DNA of 34,441 nucleotides from CAWBCI01 sp963787195 (GTDB taxonomy: Bacteria; Bacteroidota; Bacteroidia; Bacteroidales; JAGOPY01). Below are positions 1 to 6,633 of the stretch, in pieces. The translations under genes and the position numbers were made by a program. Where the stretch lies: contig CAWBCI010000081.1 of assembly GCA_963787195.1 (NCBI GenBank), forward strand, positions 1-34,441, given 5' to 3'. The first letter of the stretch is position 1. Each line of letters starts with the position of its first letter. The notes under the pieces are model-generated. The model was not told the origin of the DNA. It saw nothing but the letters and a program-made list of their open reading frames with translations, and did no database searches.

Positions 1-1053
1 ATTTATATTGCATCCGTTGATGGTATGATGGGCCAGTTGCTGGCAAAGGTTCCAGTACATGTATTTGAAATTGGAAGAGCAGACTTTTACTTCCTCGCTT
101 CCATTGGGCTGTATGAATACGTCCAGATTGATATCGTAATTCTTCTTCCCTTCATATTTCAGGTAAGAAAGGACTTCGGGATCCTGCAAGGGTCCTTCTG
201 TGCGGAAAGGCTCCAGGGCATCCATAGTGACGATCCATGGACTCACCACCGAACCGAAATTCTTGCTAAGAAAAGGTCCCAGGGGAACATATTCCCAGCG
301 CTGAATATCCCTGGCCGAAAGATCATTAAACAGGAGCATTCCAAAGATAAAGTCTTCAGCTTCCGTTACTTTCACGCTCTCACCTAAAGCCGTGCTTCCT
401 CCCACCACAAATGCCATTTCCAGCTCAAAGTCCATTTCTTTCGTTTCGCTAAAGACAGGATTATCCTGGTCTTTAGGCTTGATCTGTCCTTTGGGCCTGT
501 GAATATCCGTACCGCTGATGACGATGGACGATGCCCTTCCATGGTATGCAACCGGTAAATGTTTCCAGTTCGGAAGTAATGCATTCTGGGGGTCCCTGAA
601 CATGATCCCCACATTGGTGGCATGTTCCTGGCTGGAATAAAAATCGGTATAATCCCCAACCTGAACCGGCATATGCATATGCACACCCTGAAAGGGATGC
701 AGGCAAAGCGACTGGGCTTCCTGATCCTTATAAATATCTTCAGCGGTATTGGTGAATATTTCCGATATCCTGTTCCGTATCGCCCTCCAGTTTTCTTTTC
801 CCAGGTCAATGATCGGATTCAGCACAGGCTGGTAAAAAACAGTCAGATCATCTATTTCAAGATCATCAAAATATCCATAATCGGCCAGTACTGAAAGGTC
901 TATGACAGTATCACCGATCCTCGTGGCGGGCCGGGGGTCATTATCTATACTTGAATAAATTCCAAAAGGTATGTTCTGAACCGGAAAGTCGCTTCCTTGT
1001 GTCACGGGTATCCAGCTTTCCAGCTTAAGGTCATTGGCTTTGATAATGGGCAT
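1..1053 (-). CDS. fahA: Fumarylacetoacetase, C-terminus cut by window edge
   Basis: This enzyme hydrolyses 4-fumarylacetoacetate to fumarate and acetoacetate, the last step of tyrosine catabolism. The frame is open from an ATG at 1053 to base 1 (351 codons, no stop), so roughly the last 70 residues are missing if the protein has the usual length of about 420. The visible part has the N-terminal SH3-like domain and most of the FAH catalytic fold. Family signatures are present: DYTDFYSSQEHATNVG (D137 and H144, matching human D126 and H133), DFELEMAFVVG (E210 and E212, metal ligands), LFNDLSARDIQRWEYVPLG (D244) and K264. The last visible residues read HHTINGCNIN, a conserved FAH stretch. It is third in line after hmgA and hppD, 114 bases downstream of hppD, which fits a shared pathway. 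Identification is firm; only the end is unseen. Confidence 0.96.
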   Translation of the reverse strand, partial: MPIIKANDLKLESWIPVTQGSDFPVQNIPFGIYSSIDNDPRPATRIGDTVIDLSVLADYGYFDDLEIDDLTVFYQPVLNPIIDLGKENWRAIRNRISEIFTNTAEDIYKDQEAQSLCLHPFQGVHMHMPVQVGDYTDFYSSQEHATNVGIMFRDPQNALLPNWKHLPVAYHGRASSIVISGTDIHRPKGQIKPKDQDNPVFSETKEMDFELEMAFVVGGSTALGESVKVTEAEDFIFGMLLFNDLSARDIQRWEYVPLGPFLSKNFGSVVSPWIVTMDALEPFRTEGPLQDPEVLSYLKYEGKKNYDINLDVFIQPNGSEEVKVCSSNFKYMYWNLCQQLAHHTINGCNIN

Positions 1054-1167
1054 AACTAACGTAGTTTTTGAAATATCATCTACCTATATTATTAATAAAA
1101 TTCTGAATTCGTTCAAATAAATTTTAATAATAATTTATAGAAGAAAACTTAAAGAATATTAATCGAA

Positions 1168-2262
1168 TTACAGGGTTCCTCTTTTCTCCTGCTCTCTTTC
1201 TATAGATTCGAAGAGTGCTTTGAAGTTGCCTTTACCGAAGGACTTAGCTCCTTTACGCTGTATTATCTCGAAGAAAACCGTAGGCCTGTCTTGAACAGGT
1301 TTGGAGAATATCTGGAGAAGGTAGCCTTCATCGTCGCGGTCGATCAGGATATTCAAGTCTCTCAAAGGTTTAAGGTCTTCATCTATCTTCCCAACCCTAT
1401 CCAGCACATCTTCATAATACGTATCCGGAACATTCAGGAATTCCACACCCCGCTTACGTAATTCCGAAACGGTATGAATAATATTGTCGGTGGCCATGGC
1501 AACATGCTGCACTCCGGAACCATAATAAAAATCAATATATTCTTCTATCTGTGATTTTTTCTTCCCTTCGGCCGGCTCATTAATCGGGAATTTAATCCGG
1601 CCATTACCGTTGGACATGACCTTACTCATCAGGGCAGTGTATTCGGTGGAAATGTCCTTATCATCAAAAGAGATAATTTGTTTAAATCCCATCACATCTG
1701 CATAAAATTTCACCCATGTATTCATTTCGCCCCAACCAACATTTCCGACCATATGATCCACATATTTCAGACCAATGGGATCAGGGCGATATTCCGGTTC
1801 CCATTTTGTGAATCCGGGAAGAAAAGGGCCTTTATAATTTTTTCTTTCAATAAAAATATGGACCGTTTCACCATAAGTATATATACCTGAACGAACTATC
1901 TTTCCATTTTCATCCTGATCTTCTTCAGGTTCAAGATAAGGGCGGGCGCCTCTTTTTACTGTTTCTTCAAAAGATTTGCGGGCATCATCCACCCATAAAG
2001 CAATTACTTTAACCCCATCGCCATGAAGTTTTACATGATCACTCACGGGGGAATCGGGAACCAGGGAGGTAGTCAGCACAAAGCGGATCTTGTCCTGTAC
2101 CAGCACATAGGAAGTTTTGTCCTTGCGGCCGGTCTCTAAGCCTGAATAAGCCAGGGGCTGAAAACCAAAGGCTGACATATAATAATGGGCTGCCTGTTTT
2201 GCATTTCCCACATAAAACTCAACATAATCGGTACCGTCAATAGGGAGAAAATCTGTTTCCAT
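1168..2262 (-). CDS. hppD: 4-hydroxyphenylpyruvate dioxygenase
   Basis: This non-haem Fe(II) dioxygenase converts 4-hydroxyphenylpyruvate to homogentisate with decarboxylation and side-chain migration, the second step of tyrosine degradation. The protein has 364 residues, typical of bacterial HPPDs, in two vicinal-oxygen-chelate domains: about 8-140, then 165-335, which is catalytic. The three iron ligands can be placed as H170 (YVDHMVGNVG), H253 (GSGVQHVAMATDNI) and E332 (FFEIIQRKG). The C-terminal GKGNFKALFESIEREQ helix that covers the active site is intact. It lies between hmgA (86 bases upstream) and fumarylacetoacetase on the same strand. The short gap to hmgA is filled by an ATTAGGT tandem repeat, so cotranscription is likely but passes through that repeat. 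No separate promoter was seen. Confidence 0.97.
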   Translation of the reverse strand: METDFLPIDGTDYVEFYVGNAKQAAHYYMSAFGFQPLAYSGLETGRKDKTSYVLVQDKIRFVLTTSLVPDSPVSDHVKLHGDGVKVIALWVDDARKSFEETVKRGARPYLEPEEDQDENGKIVRSGIYTYGETVHIFIERKNYKGPFLPGFTKWEPEYRPDPIGLKYVDHMVGNVGWGEMNTWVKFYADVMGFKQIISFDDKDISTEYTALMSKVMSNGNGRIKFPINEPAEGKKKSQIEEYIDFYYGSGVQHVAMATDNIIHTVSELRKRGVEFLNVPDTYYEDVLDRVGKIDEDLKPLRDLNILIDRDDEGYLLQIFSKPVQDRPTVFFEIIQRKGAKSFGKGNFKALFESIEREQEKRGTL

Positions 2263-2272
2263 TTTAATTAAA

Positions 2273-2350
2273 ATTAGGTATTGGGTATTAGGTATTAGGT
2301 ATTAGGTATTTGTTAATTGGAATTATTTGAAATTTGTTATTTGGAATTTC
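2273..2350. repeat. ATTAGGT tandem repeat and AT-rich tract between hmgA and hppD
   Basis: Five 7-base units of ATTAGGT run from 2273 to 2307, the second changed to ATTGGGT. After them comes an AT-rich tract that reads AAATTCCAAATAACAAATTTC on the minus strand. The tract ends at the hmgA stop codon (TGA, 2351-2349). Its second half resembles the tract at 3577-3685 but in the opposite orientation. Tracts of this kind are, as far as I recall, scattered between genes in many Bacteroidota genomes; their function is unknown to me. Confidence 0.8.
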
Positions 2351-3506
2351 ATTCGATCCAGCTTCTGAAATATTCCGGGTCTTCAATTTCAAGCGCTGCT
2401 GAAGTTATTTTCAATGGTTTAAATGTATCAACCATTACTGCCAGCTCATGAGTCTCTTTTTGTCCAATACTTTTTTCAACTGTGCCAGGATGCGGTCCGT
2501 GCGGTATACCGATCGGATGCAAAGTGATCTGCCCCTTTTCGACATGCTTGCGGCTCATGAATTCCCCGTCGACATAATATAAAACCTCATCCGAGTCCAC
2601 ATTACTGTGATTATAAGGTGTTGGAATAGAAAGCGGATGATAATCGTACAGCCTCGGCACAAAAGCGCACATCACGAAATTATGGGCTTCAAAGGTCTGA
2701 TGTACAGGAGGTGGCTGATGTATCCTGCCCGTAATCGGCTCAAAATCATGAACTGAGAGAGCGTATGGAAAAAGAAAACCGTCCCAGCCTATGGCATCGA
2801 AGGGATGGGTGGCATAATGGTAAGGATAAAGCATATCCTGCTTCTTGATCAGCACCAGGAAATCCCCTTTCTCGTCGTGAGTTTCCAGGTTGACCGGTTT
2901 GCGGATATCCCTTTCATAAAATGGAGCGTGCTCAAGCAATTGCCCCGATCGGTTCACATATCTTTTAGGGAAACGGAAGGGGGAAAAAGATTCAACGATG
3001 AACAAACGATTATTCATTGTTTTAAATTCCATTTGATATATAGTTCCCCTGGGGATCACAATATGATCGCCGTACTTGAAAGGCAGCTTGCCATAAAGTG
3101 TTTTCAGCACTCCTTCCCCTTCATGTATGAAGATATTCTCACTGGCATCCGAATTCTTGAAGAAATAATCTTTCATGGATTTGCGCGGGGCGGCCAGAGT
3201 GATATAAAGATCATTATTCACCAGTATCGGAACCCGGCTGGCCAGGTAATCATCTTCCGGTTTAACTTCAAAACCCAAAAAACTCCGGTGCTGCATATTT
3301 TTTTCCAGGGCGATATCGGGAGCGATTGAAGTCGGGTCTCCAATGCTTTCGACCATAGTAGGCGGATACGTATGATAGATAAGAGAATACTCATCTGAAA
3401 AACCTTCGGTTGAAACCAATTGTTCAGCATAAAGCGAGCCATCGGGTTTTCTGAATTGTGTATGTCTTTTCGGCGGAAACTTTCCCAGGCTATGATAATG
3501 TGGCAT
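2349..3506 (-). CDS. hmgA: Homogentisate 1,2-dioxygenase
   Basis: This Fe(II) dioxygenase opens the ring of homogentisate to give maleylacetoacetate. The 385-residue protein is shorter than the human enzyme (445) but has the same bicupin layout. The C-terminal cupin carries the iron site: H300 and E307 within YNHSNVDSDEVLYYV, and H336 within HPIGIPHGPHPG. The ligand spacing H-x6-E is one residue longer than the human H-x5-E, which I believe is usual in this bacterial branch. The substrate region FPYALSVHDFEPITGRIHQP is well conserved. The ATG at 3506 lies about 22 bases after the expected start of transcription from a TAAATTTG box at 3542-3535. It heads the hmgA-hppD-fah run. Repeat tracts lie on both sides, which could affect mRNA ends or recombination (inference). 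Confidence 0.96.
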   Translation of the reverse strand: MPHYHSLGKFPPKRHTQFRKPDGSLYAEQLVSTEGFSDEYSLIYHTYPPTMVESIGDPTSIAPDIALEKNMQHRSFLGFEVKPEDDYLASRVPILVNNDLYITLAAPRKSMKDYFFKNSDASENIFIHEGEGVLKTLYGKLPFKYGDHIVIPRGTIYQMEFKTMNNRLFIVESFSPFRFPKRYVNRSGQLLEHAPFYERDIRKPVNLETHDEKGDFLVLIKKQDMLYPYHYATHPFDAIGWDGFLFPYALSVHDFEPITGRIHQPPPVHQTFEAHNFVMCAFVPRLYDYHPLSIPTPYNHSNVDSDEVLYYVDGEFMSRKHVEKGQITLHPIGIPHGPHPGTVEKSIGQKETHELAVMVDTFKPLKITSAALEIEDPEYFRSWIE

Positions 3507-3534
3507 AAATATTAGGATTGATTTACAATTTAAA

Positions 3535-3542
3535 CAAATTTA
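3535..3542 (-). promoter_or_regulatory. Candidate Bacteroidota -7 box for hmgA
   Basis: The minus strand reads TAAATTTG, an exact match to TAnnTTTG, 29-36 bases upstream of the hmgA ATG. No clear TTTG -33 element sits 19-21 bases further up. Transcription from here would give a leader of about 20 bases for the hmgA-hppD-fah run. Confidence 0.5.
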
Positions 3543-3576
3543 GGCATAAATGGTTTAAAGAAAATGAAATCCTGGA

Positions 3577-3716
3577 GAGACAAATCTCGAATAAATCCCA
3601 AATAACAAAAGACAAATCTCAAATAAATTCCAAATACCAAAGGGACAAATTCCAAACAAATTCCAAATACAAAAAAACAAATTATCACATTACCACATCC
3701 TCACATCACCACATCA
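3577..3716. repeat. AAATTCCAAATA-type degenerate repeat plus CACAT tandem
   Basis: This intergenic tract between the DHOD-like gene and hmgA has two parts. From 3577 to about 3685 there are degenerate copies of short words: CAAATCTC at 3581 and 3613, and AAATTCCAAAtac or AAATTCCAAAC three times between 3625 and 3670. From 3686 to 3715 an 8-base unit beginning CACAT occurs four times (3686, 3694, 3702, 3710). No reading frame of interest crosses it. It has the composition of the tract at 2311-2350 on the other side of hmgA, inverted. Confidence 0.8.
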
Positions 3717-3720
3717 AATT

Positions 3721-4707
3721 CTATTCTATACCTGAAAAGTGCTTCATGAACTGGACCCTTTCAAATGCAGCCGGATTTTCGGCTCCTTTGAAGCTCATCT
3801 TGCCTATAAATTGGGAAGTGTCTGAAAAATTGTGCTTCTGCATCCAATCTTGCATTTCTTTCAGCATTAATTCAATTTGTCCAAATCCATTTTTATAAAT
3901 GACAGAAGCTATCTGCACGGCCTTTGCCCCGGCTAAAAGTTGCTTGATCACAGCCTTCCCGTCATGTATGCCGGTAGAAGCAGCCATATCGCAATGCAGT
4001 TTATCCGATAGCATGGCGATCCAGCGAAGGGTCAGGGACATTTCTGCCGGAGAACTGAACACATTCGTTGAGATCACTTCAAATTTATCTATATCAATAT
4101 CAGGTGAGAAAAAGCGGTTGAACAATACGATCCCTGAAACGCCTGTCCATGAGAACTGGAGAGCTGTATTGGAAAAACCTGAAAAATAGTAACTTATTTT
4201 GATAGCTACCGGGATGCTGACTTGTTTCAGCACAGACTGGATAATCTCGAAATACATCAATTCATTTTCATCACCTTTTTTGTGGGGATCACTTGGGAGG
4301 ATGAAAATATTGAGTTCCAGACCATCTGCTCCGGCTTCCTCTATCCTATTGGCAAAAGATACCCATTCGGCAGCTGAAAGACAGTTGATGCTGGCTATAA
4401 CCGGAATGTCAACCGCTTTTTTAGCTTGCCTGATTAAGTCAAGATATTTTTCCACATCGCTTTCACGGGTATAATGGGTGATGTAATCAAGTGCTTCAGG
4501 GTAAGCCCTGTTGCTCTCATTTTCCATGAAAGTTTTATTGATGGAATAACTGATCTGTTCTTCGAAGAGGGACTTCAGCACCACGGCCCCGGCACCATTC
4601 TCCGCACATTTTACTACATTTTCAACTGAATTGGTCAGACCAGAACTGCCGACGATGATCGGGTTTTTCAGTTTCAAGCCCATATAGGTGGTGGAAAGAT
4701 CAATCAT
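3721..4707 (-). CDS. Dihydroorotate dehydrogenase-like flavoprotein
   Basis: This is a TIM-barrel protein of 328 residues related to dihydroorotate dehydrogenase. It keeps the FMN-barrel landmarks: an N-terminal LSTTYMGLKLKNPIIVGSSG strand-loop, a lysine in GAGAVVLKSLFEEQ, and a C-terminal phosphate-binding region around ASTGIHDGKAVIKQLLAGAKAVQIAS. The catalytic loop of true PyrD, normally LNxSCPN or similar, reads GLELNIFILPSDP here, so the Cys or Ser base is missing. It is therefore best named DHOD-like, a group I know to be common in Bacteroidota and of unknown reaction, and not pyrD. It has a strong Shine-Dalgarno sequence and a clear -7 box. It sits 214 bases upstream of hmgA on the same strand, separated by a repeat; I see no firm functional tie to tyrosine breakdown. 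Confidence 0.85.
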   Translation of the reverse strand: MIDLSTTYMGLKLKNPIIVGSSGLTNSVENVVKCAENGAGAVVLKSLFEEQISYSINKTFMENESNRAYPEALDYITHYTRESDVEKYLDLIRQAKKAVDIPVIASINCLSAAEWVSFANRIEEAGADGLELNIFILPSDPHKKGDENELMYFEIIQSVLKQVSIPVAIKISYYFSGFSNTALQFSWTGVSGIVLFNRFFSPDIDIDKFEVISTNVFSSPAEMSLTLRWIAMLSDKLHCDMAASTGIHDGKAVIKQLLAGAKAVQIASVIYKNGFGQIELMLKEMQDWMQKHNFSDTSQFIGKMSFKGAENPAAFERVQFMKHFSGIE

Positions 4708-4711
4708 TTTA

Positions 4712-4717
4712 CCTCCT
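4712..4717 (-). promoter_or_regulatory. Strong Shine-Dalgarno of the DHOD-like gene
   Basis: The minus strand reads AGGAGG with four bases (TAAA) before the ATG at 4707. A perfect Shine-Dalgarno is unusual in Bacteroidota, where most genes lack one, and it fixes this start. Confidence 0.6.
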
Positions 4718-4782
4718 GTTTTAATTTTTGGGGATTAAAAAGTCATTAAAACTGAACCAATGGCTCATACTTCGTATAGAGG

Positions 4783-4790
4783 CAAAGTTA
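4783..4790 (-). promoter_or_regulatory. Candidate -7 box for the DHOD-like gene
   Basis: The minus strand reads TAACTTTG, an exact TAnnTTTG match. CTTG lies 21 bases upstream as a possible -33 element. The leader would be about 70 bases long. Confidence 0.45.
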
Positions 4791-4829
4791 CAGATTAATT
4801 TTTCAACTATACAAGAAAAATATATATGT

Positions 4830-6446
4830 TTATCCCACCTTAAGCCTTGTGAAAAGGCTTTGATCATTCATTATGTTAACAGCTTTGATAAGGCCATCAT
4901 CCAGAACAGACATAACCTGGTAATAGGCATTGATATCCCATAAATTACGGGCGATCAAAGCTTTCATTTGGGTCCTTACCACTTCTCCGGAGGCTTTCCA
5001 TCCATCTTCATCAAATTTCACACCTTCCTTTTCAGCATTGTCGAAGAAAGGCTTCAGAAAATCGCCGTCAACTTTAAAATTCTTTATAAAATCATCCAGC
5101 TTAGGGTATTTAGTATTAAGCTCTTGCCGGTTTGCATCTACGTATTCAGCAACAAACTGGTTTACAAGACCTTTTCTGCGGAGGTCGGCATAATAATCGG
5201 AATACCAGGTTGAATCCCAGGGGATGAAAATATCGGGCATAATTCCGCCACCGCCATATACCACCCTACCCCTGGGTGTGAAATATTTTAATGAATCCGG
5301 AAATTTGATACTGTCCGAATGTTCCAGTTCACCATGTTTATATCTTTTAACGAAATCCATGTAATAAGCATCGGTTCCTTCTGTATAAGGACGTTGGATG
5401 CAGCGGCCTGTCGGTGTATAATAACGGGCAGTGGTCAATCGGATCATCGAGCCATCGGGCAGATTGAAGGGACGCTGGACCAGTCCTTTTCCGAAGGATC
5501 TGCGTCCCACAATTAAACCACGGTCCCAATCCTGTATGGCACCTGATACGATTTCACTGGCTGAAGCAGAACCTTCATCGATGAGGATGATCAGGTCACC
5601 CTTTTCAAAGCCTCCAGCCGGCGTAGCAAAGTAATCCTGCCTGGGGCTGTTCAGGCCCTGAGTATATACGATCAGTTTGCCAAATCCCAGAAATTCATCC
5701 GCAAGATCTACAGCCGAACCGAGGTAACCACCTGAATTCCCTCTCAAATCCAGGATGAGCTTAGTCATACCCTGAGATTTCAATTTGTCAAGGGATTCGG
5801 CAAATTCATCGTTGGATGTTTTTGCAAAACGGTTTAACTTGATATACCCAATCTGTGGAGCAGCCATAAAAGTAGCATCTATGCTGTTCAGTGGTATTTT
5901 ATCCCTTTCAATGGTATAGTCAATTAAGTTCTTTCTGCCTTTCCGATAAATGGAAACATCCACTTTAGTGCCTTTGGCCCCCCGCAAATGGTCCATGACC
6001 CATTGATTATTAATTTTTTCCCCAGTAGCATTTTTCCCATCAATTTTTACTATTTTATCTCCTGACATGATTCCGAGTTTTTCACTCGGGCCACCCGGCA
6101 CCGGGGCAATGACAAGGATAGTATCATTCAGTAACTGAAAAGTAATTCCAATTCCATCGAAGCTGCCTTCCAGGGGCTCATTCATCCTTTCAATTTCATC
6201 CTTGGGGATAAAAGCTGAATGAGGGTCCAATTCTTTTAAGGTTTGTACGATCGCGTTATCCACGAGCTTTTGCATATTCACACTGTCGACATAAGCCAGA
6301 TCAATAAGCTGCAAGGCAGAAGCAATAGTCTGAATTTCGAGCTTTGTGTCTGGTTTCTGTGAATATCCTTCCGTGTTGATAAACATCATGGATGTGATGA
6401 GCGAAAACATCAATACGGCTTTGGTAAGCCTGGGAAAAATTGTCAT
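4830..6446 (-). CDS. S41 family C-terminal processing protease
   Basis: This 538-residue envelope serine protease of the CtpA/Prc type cleaves exported proteins near unfolded C-termini. A signal peptide covers about residues 1-29 (hydrophobic VLMFSLITSMMF, ending near EGYSQ). A helical region follows, then a PDZ domain around 95-180 with FDGIGITFQ and the SGDKIVKIDG loop. The S41 core lies at about 195-410. The catalytic serine is S295 in EGSASASEIVSGAI and the general base is K320 in GRRSFGKGLVQ. The C-terminal 130 residues are helical, as in Bacteroidota homologues. The gene stands alone between the E1 fusion and the DHOD-like gene. It has its own -7 box 38-45 bases upstream. The exact substrate cannot be told from sequence. 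Confidence 0.94.
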   Translation of the reverse strand: MTIFPRLTKAVLMFSLITSMMFINTEGYSQKPDTKLEIQTIASALQLIDLAYVDSVNMQKLVDNAIVQTLKELDPHSAFIPKDEIERMNEPLEGSFDGIGITFQLLNDTILVIAPVPGGPSEKLGIMSGDKIVKIDGKNATGEKINNQWVMDHLRGAKGTKVDVSIYRKGRKNLIDYTIERDKIPLNSIDATFMAAPQIGYIKLNRFAKTSNDEFAESLDKLKSQGMTKLILDLRGNSGGYLGSAVDLADEFLGFGKLIVYTQGLNSPRQDYFATPAGGFEKGDLIILIDEGSASASEIVSGAIQDWDRGLIVGRRSFGKGLVQRPFNLPDGSMIRLTTARYYTPTGRCIQRPYTEGTDAYYMDFVKRYKHGELEHSDSIKFPDSLKYFTPRGRVVYGGGGIMPDIFIPWDSTWYSDYYADLRRKGLVNQFVAEYVDANRQELNTKYPKLDDFIKNFKVDGDFLKPFFDNAEKEGVKFDEDGWKASGEVVRTQMKALIARNLWDINAYYQVMSVLDDGLIKAVNIMNDQSLFTRLKVG

Positions 6447-6483
6447 AAAATATAAGATTATATGAATATTTGAAGATAAAACA

Positions 6484-6491
6484 CAAATTTA
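6484..6491 (-). promoter_or_regulatory. Candidate -7 box for the S41 protease gene
   Basis: The minus strand reads TAAATTTG, an exact match to TAnnTTTG, giving a leader of about 30 bases. No convincing -33 element was found. Confidence 0.5.
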
Positions 6492-6633
6492 AGGGTCCTG
6501 TTCTGAATTTCGGGTATTAATATGTTAAAATTACTTAAATGACGAGCATTCCAGCCATATCAACTAACTTTTGGCCGGCATCAATTTACCAATGAATTTT
6601 TTGAAAGGCTCCTGAATAATATAAAATTCGCGA

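Noticed and set aside
384..809. Open frame of 141 codons on the minus strand
   Set aside because: It is a shadow in another frame of the fumarylacetoacetase gene; its translation has no family pattern, while the other frame shows all FAH motifs.
3686..3716. CACAT 8-base tandem as a CRISPR-like or satellite array
   Set aside because: The units are too short and there are no spacers; it is a simple tandem.
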